Assembly: GCA_050115935.1 (NCBI GenBank)
Contig: JASFPO010000057.1
Location: 1 to 12,307 of the forward strand
Direction of reading: 5' to 3'
DNA from: GCA-020344715 sp050115935
Lineage (GTDB): Archaea; Thermoproteota; Bathyarchaeia; Bathyarchaeales; Bathyarchaeaceae
Length of the DNA: 12,307 nt
In this document: piece by piece, positions 5,368-11,972 of the stretch
How positions within the stretch are numbered: position 1 is the first letter of the stretch
Layout: every line of letters starts with the position of its first letter
Made by a program: the position numbers and the translations under genes
Notes under the pieces: generated by a model
Seen by the model: only the letters and a program-made list of their open reading frames with translations
Told to the model about the DNA's origin: nothing
Database searches by the model: none

Positions 5368-5664
5368 TCACATTCGGGCAGATTTGTCTTGAGGCGTCAG
5401 TACTTCTTCAACAATTCTTTTGCCAGCCGCAACCTCATCAACAGAATGGATGGTGGCTCCCATCTCTTCAAGTTTCTTTTTAATGTCTCCAAAGTCTATA
5501 CTGTTTCCAGCTATTATGATCTTCACGTTCTCAACCTTTTGATCTATCTCATAGATAATCACGTTTACGCCTTCTACACCTTCGAGGTGGCTTAGTGCTT
5601 CAGAAAGTTCGACGACGTTTGGGTTGTGTGGCTTCAAGACGTCTAGGACAAGTCTTCTTATCAT
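5368..5664 (-). CDS. DUF211 family protein
   Basis: This is a 98-residue cytosolic protein with ferredoxin-like alternation. The opening 'MIRRLVLDVLKPHNPNVVEL', the central 'GVEGVNVIIYEID' and the closing 'MGATIHSVDEVAAGKRIVE' are the signature of DUF211 (PF02680), a small archaeal family of unknown function sometimes discussed as metal-binding. A longer frame begins at GTG 5691, but a strong TATA box (TATATATTTTAA at 5696-5707 on the plus strand) lies directly upstream. It predicts a transcription start near 5675, which is downstream of that GTG. The ATG at 5664 is therefore the likely start, with an ~11-nt leader, and gives the usual family length. The gene converges on the tRNA-Gly. Confidence 0.9.
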   Translation of the reverse strand: MIRRLVLDVLKPHNPNVVELSEALSHLEGVEGVNVIIYEIDQKVENVKIIIAGNSIDFGDIKKKLEEMGATIHSVDEVAAGKRIVEEVLTPQDKSARM

Positions 5665-5695
5665 CTTAGAGCGACTCGCTATAGTCTTCACGGAG

Positions 5696-5707
5696 TATAT
5701 ATTTTAA
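5696..5707 (-). promoter_or_regulatory. TATA box of the DUF211 gene
   Basis: The minus-strand sequence TTAAAATATATA is centred about 37 nt from the ATG at 5664. It is the clearest TATA element in the window and decides the start codon of the DUF211 gene. Confidence 0.6.
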
Positions 5708-5734
5708 CTTTTCTTCAAAAAGCGATTAACTGTG

Positions 5735-6343
5735 CTAGGAAGACTGAACAGCTCCCAAGAGAACAGCTATGACCACTATAAGTATTCCAGCAACAAGCGT
5801 TACAGCACCATACAACAATCTATTCTCCTTCGCAATACTTCCGAGATAAAGACCTAAACAAAATAATGTGGCCAGACTGAGAATAAATGAGATGACATAG
5901 GCGTCCCAGATGACAAACGCTCCAGTTAACGTGAGAATGAAGGGAATAAGCGAGATCACCGCCGTCAATATGGGTGAGGCCCCATCCACAAACGCAGCAT
6001 ATGCAGAAACAAATTCAGAAGCTTCACTGATCACGGAGTCGCTGAGATCTGTGAGCATAGTAGCCTCGAGCGTTTTGAGATGTCTCATTCTCTCAGCTCT
6101 TTCAGTCATAAAAGCTCCGAAGACTCCTGACAATCCCATGGCAAGACATGCACCTAAACCAGTAGTAACGATCACTTCTGGTCTTTCAATAGCGATGATC
6201 CAAGAGCCTACAATAATGCCGAGCATGGTCATGGAGCCGTCAAAGCCGTTTTTGATGAAGTATCTTCTGGCGATGGGACTCATTTGCGTAATCTGTAGAT
6301 ACATTTTGGCTTTTCGAAAGAAAGAACTAACGCGTTGTATCAA
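5735..6343 (-). CDS. VIT1/CCC1-like family membrane transporter (DUF125)
   Basis: The protein has up to 202 residues. 'RRYFIKNGFDGSMTMLGIIVGS' (from ~26) is the first-helix signature of the VIT/CCC1 family, which exports Fe2+ or Mn2+ from the cytosol in characterised members. About five hydrophobic segments are seen (~38-56, 60-79, 119-140, 146-169, 177-198). A cytoplasmic acidic helix region (E81, E84, E93 and neighbours) lies between helices 2 and 3, where the family binds metal. The longest frame starts at TTG 6343. No ribosome-binding site is seen, and ATG 6304 or ATG 6283 would still keep every conserved residue, so the first 13-20 residues are uncertain. Iron or manganese transport is inferred from family only. 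A T5 run on the minus strand (complement of 5717-5721) may terminate it. Confidence 0.82.
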   Translation of the reverse strand: MIQRVSSFFRKAKMYLQITQMSPIARRYFIKNGFDGSMTMLGIIVGSWIIAIERPEVIVTTGLGACLAMGLSGVFGAFMTERAERMRHLKTLEATMLTDLSDSVISEASEFVSAYAAFVDGASPILTAVISLIPFILTLTGAFVIWDAYVISFILSLATLFCLGLYLGSIAKENRLLYGAVTLVAGILIVVIAVLLGAVQSS

Positions 6344-6454
6344 GGTTTAACCACGCCGAGAAGACAATGCTTCTCATATTTCGTCACTCGTCTGCATTAT
6401 CAAGGTACTTTTTGCTCAATATAAATCTTAAGAAGTTCTCAATCAACGCGGGGC

Positions 6455-6907
6455 TTAGGGAGGCGTACTTGATGTATCTTTGCCCCATTTGCATCTTGAG
6501 CACAGCGAAGTAACGACGTGCTCAAAGTATGCTAGTGAGCGCACGATGTCTGTTATGCTTATCAGGCCGATGAGAAGTGTGTCTTCCACTATGGGGAGCT
6601 TTTTGATTCTTCGTTCGTTCATGAGTCTCACGGCTTCTCGAAGGTCAGTTTCAGGATGTGATGCTATGAGTGGTGTTGACATTATGTCTTTGACTCTGGT
6701 GATTCTTGGATCTCTGAATTCGAGCAGCACCCTTTTCAGCATGTCCCGTTCGGTTATGATTCCGATCGGTTCTCTTTCACTGGTCACAATCACACACCCT
6801 ATATCGTGTTTGTTCATGAGCTCAGCTACAGCCTTCACAGGGGACGCGGAGTTAATTGTTACAACGTTCTTGGTCATCACATCTTTGACTAGTAAGGACA
6901 TTACCAC
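6455..6907 (-). CDS. CBS-domain pair protein
   Basis: The 150 residues contain two CBS motifs. The first spans ~7-62 ('VKDVMTKNVVTINSASPVKAVAELM' region ending 'PIGIITERDMLKRVL'). The second spans ~72-128 ('VKDIMSTPLIASHPETDLREAVRLM' region ending 'LIGLISITDIVRSLA'). Such Bateman modules bind adenosyl ligands (AMP, ATP, SAM) and regulate a partner; the ligand here is unknown. The tail contains C-x2-C ('CSRCKWG'), half of a metal site. The start is GTG 6907 (ATG 6901 is an alternative), only 7 nt after the stop of the upstream gene, with a GAAGG site inside that gene's end. The two are therefore very likely cotranscribed and possibly functionally coupled. Confidence 0.9.
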   Translation of the reverse strand: MVMSLLVKDVMTKNVVTINSASPVKAVAELMNKHDIGCVIVTSEREPIGIITERDMLKRVLLEFRDPRITRVKDIMSTPLIASHPETDLREAVRLMNERRIKKLPIVEDTLLIGLISITDIVRSLAYFEHVVTSLCSRCKWGKDTSSTPP

Positions 6908-6914
6908 ATCAACT

Positions 6915-7463
6915 CTATTTGACCTTCAGATTTCTCAGACACTCAACGATTTGGGGGCAGCCAAAACATTCGTCCGGGATAGGAGTGTTTTTTGGAAGGC
7001 TATTCAAGTAGCCGTATGTGTGTGAGCAACCTTCAAAATTCTTTTCTCCGAATAGAAAGAATGATTTCTTTGATTCTTCATCCTCTTTTGGTTTCTGTGT
7101 TTCTTCCATTTCAGCTGTTTCAACGTGAGTTTCAATCGGAGGTCTTGCAGGGGCGCTTTCGCTCATCGTTGTTGGCTCTTGTAGTCTCTCTCCAATTGTT
7201 CCTGATGGTTGAGTTACCTCAGGTGATGGTTGGTAGTCGTTTATGCGCGGGGGTGTTTTTGGGGATTCTACGTGTGTTTCTGTTCTTTCTATGGGTTCCG
7301 TATCTTTTGTGAAGCTTTTCTTGGGTTCTCTGGAGGCTGCTTTCGGCTTTTCCAGAACGGTGGGTCGGGGGTCCAGCTTGATGAGAAGTATTGCGTATAG
7401 TACTATGATTATGGCTGTCGCTGCGATTAAGGGGATACCTAGAGGTGACTCGAATGGAAGCAT
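6915..7463 (-). CDS. Membrane-anchored protein with Pro/Glu/Thr-rich linker and C-terminal Cys motif
   Basis: The 182-residue protein starts at ATG 7463 with an AGGAG site about 6 nt upstream and a TATA-like element near 7496-7505. One N-terminal helix (~9-29) is followed by KLDPR, a disordered Pro/Glu/Thr/Lys-rich linker (~33-132) and a compact end 'FEGCSHTYGYLNSLPKNTPI' plus 'PDECFGCPQIVECL'. The end carries C146, H148, C166, C169 and C175, enough for a zinc or Fe-S site. The positive-inside rule suggests the tail faces the cytoplasm, where it could act with the CBS protein encoded 7 nt downstream. I do not recognise a named family. The linker is likely fast-evolving; the Cys module is the part to search. 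Confidence 0.85.
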   Translation of the reverse strand: MLPFESPLGIPLIAATAIIIVLYAILLIKLDPRPTVLEKPKAASREPKKSFTKDTEPIERTETHVESPKTPPRINDYQPSPEVTQPSGTIGERLQEPTTMSESAPARPPIETHVETAEMEETQKPKEDEESKKSFFLFGEKNFEGCSHTYGYLNSLPKNTPIPDECFGCPQIVECLRNLKVK

Positions 7464-7656
7464 TTGCTCTCCTAGGTTTGATTGTCAGCTTGCAGCATAT
7501 AGATTTGATGAATTCGCGATACATAGCCAAGATAAGTGATTTTCCATTCCACGATACCAGCACTTTTGCAGTCAGCGTCTACAGAAGAACAAGAATCCAA
7601 ACAAGATCATCAATACTAGAAGTTTTCTCCTTAAATCTCTAAGCACACACTAAGCG

Positions 7657-7664
7657 CATAAAAG
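7657..7664 (+). promoter_or_regulatory. Box A for the 64-aa membrane protein gene
   Basis: CATAAAAG lies about 48 nt before the TTG start at 7709. It predicts transcription from near 7686 and a ~23-nt leader that contains the strong ribosome-binding site GAGGTG at 7698-7703. Confidence 0.45.
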
Positions 7665-7708
7665 CTCAAATTGAAGCCAGTATAGAATAGGTTGGTTGAG
7701 GTGTCGGA

Positions 7709-7903
7709 TTGCGTACCTGGCAATTTGTGTTGTTTGCTTTAGGAGTGCTAGGGTGTCTGATAGCAGCTTACTTGATGGGATGGGGAGAGTCAATCCTAGG
7801 AGAGAACTACATTGGTATTGCAACTGTGATGTTGATAGCAGGACTCGGCATAATAACCGTCTTCGCCGCAACATCAGTTTTGGGGAAGCCAGACGAATCC
7901 TAG
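7709..7903 (+). CDS. Small two-helix membrane protein (64 aa), paralogue of the protein at 2689-2880
   Basis: The start is TTG at 7709, decided by the ribosome-binding site GAGGTG (7698-7703) with ideal 5-nt spacing. Two hydrophobic helices (~4-24, ~34-58) flank the conserved turn 'GESILGENYIGIA'. Shared with the 63-aa protein are the N-terminal M-R start, FALGV, CLI-x-A, GES-x-LGEN and GIA-x-V, with similar length and topology. It ends in a polar 'GKPDES', not the basic tail of its paralogue. No named family is recognised. Conservation of the loop suggests a functional polar site at the membrane face. Confidence 0.85.
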   Translation: MRTWQFVLFALGVLGCLIAAYLMGWGESILGENYIGIATVMLIAGLGIITVFAATSVLGKPDES

Positions 7904-8042
7904 AAGGAAACTTGTTACGTGTATACCTCTAGCAGTCAAGGTTTACGGAAGAACTTGAGACAGAGAAAAGTGTGTTTATGTATGAATATCTATCCATGTT
8001 AGCAATCTTATTATTCCTTGAAGATCATACGCTCTGAGGCAA

Positions 8043-8741
8043 ATGAATGAACATTCTCTACATTCAGCAATTAAAGGATGGTATTCAGTTCCTGGAGATA
8101 AATCTGAAGTTAAGGTAGACGATTTTATCATTGATATTGCTAGAGGAGCTTTTCTGATTGAAATACAGACTGGGAATTTCTCGGCCGTTAAGAGGAAACT
8201 GACTACCTTGGTCAAAAACCATGCAGTTCGACTAGTCTATCCAATTCCTGAACGAAAATGGATAGTGCGAGTCACAGAAACGGGCGAGATAGTTAGTAGA
8301 AGGAAGTCTCCGCGCAAAGGAAGACCAGTTGATCTGTTTTATGAATTAGTGAGCATCCCCAATCTTATTAACCATGAGAACTTTTCTCTAGAGGTTTTAA
8401 TGATTGACGAAGAAGAAATAAGATGTAATGATGGTAAAGGAAGCTGGAGAAGAAAGGGAGTAAGCATCAAAGATTCAGTGCTGATCAATGTTAATAGCAA
8501 GTTGCTTTTCAAGGAGAAAGAGGATTTTCTCATGTTCTTACCCGACAATCTAAAGAGAACTTTCACTAGCCAGGGCCTGGCAGACCTAACAGGAGTCTCG
8601 ATCCACCTAGCACGAAAGATGGCTTATTGTCTAACAAAAATGGGGTTAATAGCAAATGTTGGAAAGAATGGAAGAAAACTGACATTTCAGAAGACACTTT
8701 CCAAGGATCCAGGTGCCAAGCAGAATATGGTAAGCATGTAA
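8043..8741 (+). CDS. PD-(D/E)xK nuclease-like protein with C-terminal helix-turn-helix
   Basis: This is a 232-residue soluble protein. N-terminal residues fit a PD-(D/E)xK nuclease core: E3 and H7 in the first helix, E22, then D31 at the end of 'VDDFIIDI', E40-I-Q42 in 'FLIEIQTGNF', and basic K50-R51-K52. A charged stretch 'DEEEIRCNDGKGSWRRKG' (122-139) follows. Residues ~172-215 ('TFTSQGLADLTGVSIHLARK', 'MGLIANVGKNGRKLTF') look like a winged helix-turn-helix. Together they suggest a DNA-processing or DNA-binding enzyme acting alone; no methylase, helicase or toxin partner is adjacent. Start ATG 8043 has GAGG just upstream at close spacing. The fold assignment is inference from residue pattern; the coding call is firm. 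Confidence 0.85.
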   Translation: MNEHSLHSAIKGWYSVPGDKSEVKVDDFIIDIARGAFLIEIQTGNFSAVKRKLTTLVKNHAVRLVYPIPERKWIVRVTETGEIVSRRKSPRKGRPVDLFYELVSIPNLINHENFSLEVLMIDEEEIRCNDGKGSWRRKGVSIKDSVLINVNSKLLFKEKEDFLMFLPDNLKRTFTSQGLADLTGVSIHLARKMAYCLTKMGLIANVGKNGRKLTFQKTLSKDPGAKQNMVSM

Positions 8742-8752
8742 TCCGCTAGAGC

Positions 8753-8758
8753 TTTTTT
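8753..8758 (+). terminator. T6 terminator after the nuclease-like gene
   Basis: TTTTTT follows the stop codon by 11 nt, in the convergent gap before the minus-strand surface-protein genes. Archaeal RNA polymerase terminates at such runs. Confidence 0.45.
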
Positions 8759-8808
8759 CCTTGAATCTTTAATGCAACTTGAAATGAAATAATACAAACT
8801 GAACCTTC

Positions 8809-9834
8809 TTAGGTAATTTCAAACGTTATGACATACTGGACGTATGTAGAGGTTCCTGGAGTTAAGATTTCAAGATAAGTATTAACGTAGGAAGTCCCTG
8901 TGCTGCTTGTATCAATTGTCATTGCAACATAAATTGTCTCCAATGGATCAAGATTGTACCATGAACCCACATCGCCGCCTAGCTTGTAGTCACCATTCTC
9001 AATTTCTATTTGAGCCGAAGTCCCATCTGTAGAATTGTGGAAGTAAACAGTGCAGTTTTCCAATCGGTTGATGTTGGAGTCGGCGTATTTCTTCAGTCTA
9101 ATCTGCCAAGAACCTGCAACTGTATTGTTCACTTCTAAGACAGAATCAAAATTATCTCTGGTATAATTAACAAAAAGTAGCGCAGCATCAACATACTGAA
9201 CATCGACCCCCCCAATTTTGACGGCTTCAAGTCTCAAGCCTGAATCATTTATCTCGGTCCATGTTGATAGAGTTGATAAGCAGGAATAGTTGTACCAGGT
9301 CCAAGAACTGGCAGTCACGAAACTTGCGATCTGCACCGTTGATGTAGAATTATGCAACCAGATTTGCAGTTCTCCATCATCACCAGCATCTTGCTGAGTA
9401 TACACGCAGATTTCTACATCGTTTATCGTACCTGACTCTGAGGTGTCTGTGAAATTAAACCTGTCTTCGATGGCGCTGACGCTGGTTGTAATGTAATCCG
9501 TTGGATAGTTCACAGATGAAAGATATGGAGAGGTTCCTATTTCAGTCCACACCACGCTAGAATTGTCAAAGCTGTCTACCCAAAGCTCCAAAGTATGGTT
9601 TTCCTGAACACTAACCTTTGCGCTTGTGCTGTTTGCGTAAATTGTGTTGTCACCTGTTGAACCATTTTCGAGAATCACAGGAGGCGCCGTGACTGATGCG
9701 TTTGGCTGCTTCAAAAGATCATAATATGAGCTTCCAGCAACATTATAGATCAAAAGGCCACAGATAACGATCAGAGCCATCGCTAGGCGAAGCACACGAT
9801 GAATTCGATGATCGTCAATACTATACTTTCGCAT
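8809..9834 (-). CDS. N-anchored, heavily sequon-bearing surface protein (341 aa)
   Basis: A basic N-terminus and a single hydrophobic segment (~16-36, 'RLAMALIVICGLLIYNVAGS') are followed by 'SYYDLLKQPNASVT', and then an all-extracellular beta-rich body. About thirteen N-x-S/T sequons (for example N45, N68, N91, N127, N162, N223, N260, N267) point to N-glycosylation outside the cell. Residues ~83-225 resemble a beta-sandwich module ('WYNYS', 'LSTWTEINDSGLRLEAVKIG', 'YVDAALLFVNYT'); a second smaller beta domain (~230-341) follows. Start ATG 9834 has an AAGGAG site. It is the third gene of a minus-strand unit, 47 nt after the second. A role in the cell surface or a filament is inferred; no family is named with confidence. 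Confidence 0.85.
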   Translation of the reverse strand: MRKYSIDDHRIHRVLRLAMALIVICGLLIYNVAGSSYYDLLKQPNASVTAPPVILENGSTGDNTIYANSTSAKVSVQENHTLELWVDSFDNSSVVWTEIGTSPYLSSVNYPTDYITTSVSAIEDRFNFTDTSESGTINDVEICVYTQQDAGDDGELQIWLHNSTSTVQIASFVTASSWTWYNYSCLSTLSTWTEINDSGLRLEAVKIGGVDVQYVDAALLFVNYTRDNFDSVLEVNNTVAGSWQIRLKKYADSNINRLENCTVYFHNSTDGTSAQIEIENGDYKLGGDVGSWYNLDPLETIYVAMTIDTSSTGTSYVNTYLEILTPGTSTYVQYVITFEIT

Positions 9835-9881
9835 ACTGAAAGCTCCTTTAAGCAGGAAGAAATAAAGAGGGGAGAGTGAGA

Positions 9882-10454
9882 CTACTCCTCAACGTCAAGT
9901 GCTATCTGCAGATTCACCGTGATATTGTCATTTGCGCTAGCTGCTGTTGTAATCTCAACTCTAAGGGTCCACTCGGTAGTCGCAGGCAAAGACTGCCAAC
10001 TCATTGTAGGGAAAGAATCCCAGTTGTCGCTTGTCGTAGTGTAGTTGAACGATGCTTGTGCGGATCCGCCTACATCCATCAACACGAAGGCAATTTTCGT
10101 GAAGTTGCTGACAGATGCATCACCTGACCCTGGACTGATTGATTCATGCCTAAGCCTAATGTTGTGCGCAGAACCGTCACTGTTGCTCACGTTCAATGGC
10201 TCTTCATAGTACAATGTCACGTTTGGATATGCATTGAGAGATAGACTCACCCATGTACCATTGTTTCCCATTGTCGAGCCAGTGGGCCAATCGCCGCCGG
10301 TTTCAAACTGAACTGAAGCGCCAGTTGTAGTAATCGCTGGTTGCATTATCATCCCATAGTAGACGGCAGCGCTAGCTGTTACAACTAGCATGTTTGCCAA
10401 CAGCAGGACCAACAGCTTCGCAGACTTTCTGGATAGTATGCTCCTTATTCCCAT
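9882..10454 (-). CDS. N-anchored secreted beta-rich protein (190 aa), possible filament or surface subunit
   Basis: The 190 residues start at ATG 10454. The ribosome-binding site GAGGAGGTGA overlaps the last Arg codons and stop of the preceding gene, so translation is coupled. A signal or anchor helix (~12-33, 'KLLVLLLANMLVVTASAAVYY') is followed by 'GMIMQPAITTTGASVQFETG' and a small, Ser/Thr/Asn-rich beta domain with several sequons (for example NGT, NVT, NVS, NFT, NYT, NIT). The general form, a short signal helix ending ASAA then a single beta-sandwich, is reminiscent of SipW-processed TasA/camelysin-type subunits, but no signature proves it. It shares YY-x4-QP just after the helix with the larger protein encoded downstream. 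Confidence 0.85.
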   Translation of the reverse strand: MGIRSILSRKSAKLLVLLLANMLVVTASAAVYYGMIMQPAITTTGASVQFETGGDWPTGSTMGNNGTWVSLSLNAYPNVTLYYEEPLNVSNSDGSAHNIRLRHESISPGSGDASVSNFTKIAFVLMDVGGSAQASFNYTTTSDNWDSFPTMSWQSLPATTEWTLRVEITTAASANDNITVNLQIALDVEE

Positions 10455-10458
10455 TGTG

Positions 10459-10950
10459 TCACCTCCTCCTCAACTTTTCCATCAGATTTGGACTGAGAAG
10501 AGCGCCGATGCTAATTCCCAAAATAACTACACAGCCCGCAATGACTAGTTGCAGCATGACTAACGGAAATGCTGTCCCTTGAAGGTAGCCATAATTGTAC
10601 ACCGAGAATAGCGAAATGAACACCGTTGGAAACGTCACTGCAACTGACCACGCCTTAGCAAGCGTCCACGCCTTCTTTGAAGTAGCCAAATAGAGGTTGA
10701 CAGCAACCACGTTAGCCAAGGCAATTGCCAAGTAAAGGACGCTGTACAAGAAACGCATGTGGTCTCCAAAGACAACAAGAAACTCTCTGCTCACCCACAG
10801 ATGACCAAAACCTATCACTGCCCCCACTACGTAAACGTAGGATATAGATTTTGGAAATCGTTCCTCCAAGAGACAAGTCAACATACTCAGCAGTGCGAAC
10901 AGGTCCACAGCTAGCAAGGCAAAGAACTCTGGAAGTATCGTCGATGCCAC
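10459..10950 (-). CDS. Five-helix membrane protein leading the surface-protein unit
   Basis: The 163 residues start at GTG 10950 and have about five hydrophobic helices (~8-28, 36-54, 65-88, 98-117, 128-152) and a basic end KLRRR. The final codons AGG-AGG-AGG-TGA double as the ribosome-binding site of the next gene, only 4 nt ahead of its ATG. A TATA-like element (TCTTTTAATA, complement of 10994-11003) lies about 45 nt upstream. I do not recognise the family. Its fixed position ahead of two anchored surface proteins suggests a membrane partner or assembly/export factor for them. Confidence 0.82.
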   Translation of the reverse strand: MASTILPEFFALLAVDLFALLSMLTCLLEERFPKSISYVYVVGAVIGFGHLWVSREFLVVFGDHMRFLYSVLYLAIALANVVAVNLYLATSKKAWTLAKAWSVAVTFPTVFISLFSVYNYGYLQGTAFPLVMLQLVIAGCVVILGISIGALLSPNLMEKLRRR

Positions 10951-10993
10951 TCTTCAATCCAACCTAGGTATGAATCTGAATCGGACATAAGCG

Positions 10994-11003
10994 TATTAAA
11001 AGA
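10994..11003 (-). promoter_or_regulatory. Box A of the three-gene surface-protein unit
   Basis: The minus-strand sequence TCTTTTAATA predicts transcription from around 10972, giving a ~20-nt leader to GTG 10950. It sits in the 198-bp divergent region that also feeds the plus-strand 96-aa gene. Confidence 0.45.
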
Positions 11004-11148
11004 CTATGAACTCTGAATCTGAATTGAAACAAAGTAACGATTGTTGTACCCACTGTGAATCATTTGGTGCGTACTCGCCTCCAAACTGAATCAAAAATTC
11101 ATAAAAACTAAAGAGCAGCAAGTCCAAAGAAAACTCAAGGAGATATCA

Positions 11149-11439
11149 GTGCAAAACTCCGACTCTGAACTCAACCGTAAAACCCGGATTGCCGATGTTA
11201 TTCTCGTGATGTTAGGTCTTGCTCTATTCATGTCGGGAATCTACACATGGCTCTCGTTCAATTCCTTGTCAGGAACATTCTTCTCTGTGCTTGAGAGCCA
11301 AGGTTACAACATTCCTTCCTCAATCTCAACAAAGTTCATGCAGATAACGCTCACATATTTTCTCGTAACCATAATCGGATTTCTACTAATCACCGTTGGC
11401 ACTATCAACGAAGTCGCTTCTATCTTTGAAGTAAAGTAG
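11149..11439 (+). CDS. Two-helix membrane protein (96 aa), unknown
   Basis: It begins at GTG 11149 with a strong AAGGAG site (11137-11142) and 6-nt spacing. A TATA-like stretch (CATAAAAA, near 11100) lies upstream. The charged N-terminus (~1-14) is followed by a helix (~15-36), an outside loop of about 30 residues with 'ESQGYNIPSSIS', and a second helix (~66-88) ending near the C-terminus. No family is recognised. It is transcribed divergently from the surface-protein unit and could share regulation with it. Confidence 0.8.
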   Translation: MQNSDSELNRKTRIADVILVMLGLALFMSGIYTWLSFNSLSGTFFSVLESQGYNIPSSISTKFMQITLTYFLVTIIGFLLITVGTINEVASIFEVK

Positions 11440-11608
11440 CCGCGAAGCCAGAGGAGGAAAGAAGACAAGGGATAGTTTTCTCATCTACTATTCAGGCTTT
11501 GCTGTGAGTTTTCATGGTTACGAGGATTGCGAAAGACTTCCACAAGAGATGTTTATTTCAGATTCATAATGCTTTATTCTCCAGAGCATCTAGTTCTTCC
11601 CTGAAAGG

Positions 11609-11798
11609 GTGACCGACAACGACTAATGTAGCTGGGAAGCCTTACGTCTTCTTATGGTGCAAGAAATGCAGTAGAAAGACAGATCATGTCATGGTCGACA
11701 CTTCTCCAGTTTTCCGTTTTGGAGAAAGCCATATAGAGGAGATCTATGAATGTCAAGAATGTGGAGAAAAGAAGAAGGTTCTAGAGTTAATACAGTAA
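11609..11798 (+). pseudogene. Zinc-ribbon protein frame without a usable start (frameshifted or degraded)
   Basis: The frame ending at TAA 11796-11798 encodes a clear two-knuckle zinc ribbon: 'WCKKCSRKTDHVMV' and, 30 residues on, 'YECQECGEKKKVLELIQ' (C-x2-C ... C-x2-C). The frame opens after a TGA at 11610-11612, and there is no ATG, GTG or TTG before the first cysteine pair. A GTG at 11609 lies one frame away, reads M-T-D-N-D and hits TAA at 11624-11626; a one-base shift there would join it to the zinc-ribbon frame. So the gene is probably broken by a single indel, or carries a sequencing error, or uses an unusual start. The rest of the 11440-11972 gap holds only a 32-codon unconvincing frame (11514-11612), a small AGAAGA-G-TCTTCT palindrome and the promoter of the next gene. 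Confidence 0.5.
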
Positions 11799-11921
11799 TC
11801 TCCCACACAACCAGAAGCAGGAAATCCCCCAAGAATAAGAAGAGTCTTCTGAACTTGTGATTGTGGAAGTTGAAGATCAAGTTGGCACCTCGCCTCTTTC
11901 TCCATTCAGATTTTGATTCGA

Positions 11922-11945
11922 AATATAAACGTTTATTAAATATTA
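11922..11945 (+). promoter_or_regulatory. AT-rich promoter region of the pilin-like gene
   Basis: The block contains AAATATAAACGTTTATTAAA, with TATA-like cores about 30-45 nt before TTG 11973. The half-palindromic ATAAACGTTTAT within it is a possible regulator site overlapping box A. Confidence 0.4.
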
Positions 11946-11972
11946 CTACTCACTATAATATAGGGAATTGCC

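Noticed and set aside
5689..5691. GTG 5691 as start of the DUF211 gene
   Set aside because: It abuts the TATA box (5696-5707) and would lie upstream of the predicted transcription start; the ATG at 5664 gives the normal family beginning.
5910..6350. Long plus-strand frame opposite the VIT/CCC1-like gene
   Set aside because: It is an antisense shadow of a clearly conserved membrane protein.
6480..7025. Long plus-strand frame opposite the CBS-pair gene
   Set aside because: It mirrors the CBS codons and shows no independent signals.
11514..11612. A 32-codon frame (ATG 11514 to TGA) in the same frame as the zinc ribbon, suggesting stop read-through
   Set aside because: Its sequence is Ser/Lys-rich without family features or a ribosome-binding site, and nothing supports recoding of the TGA.
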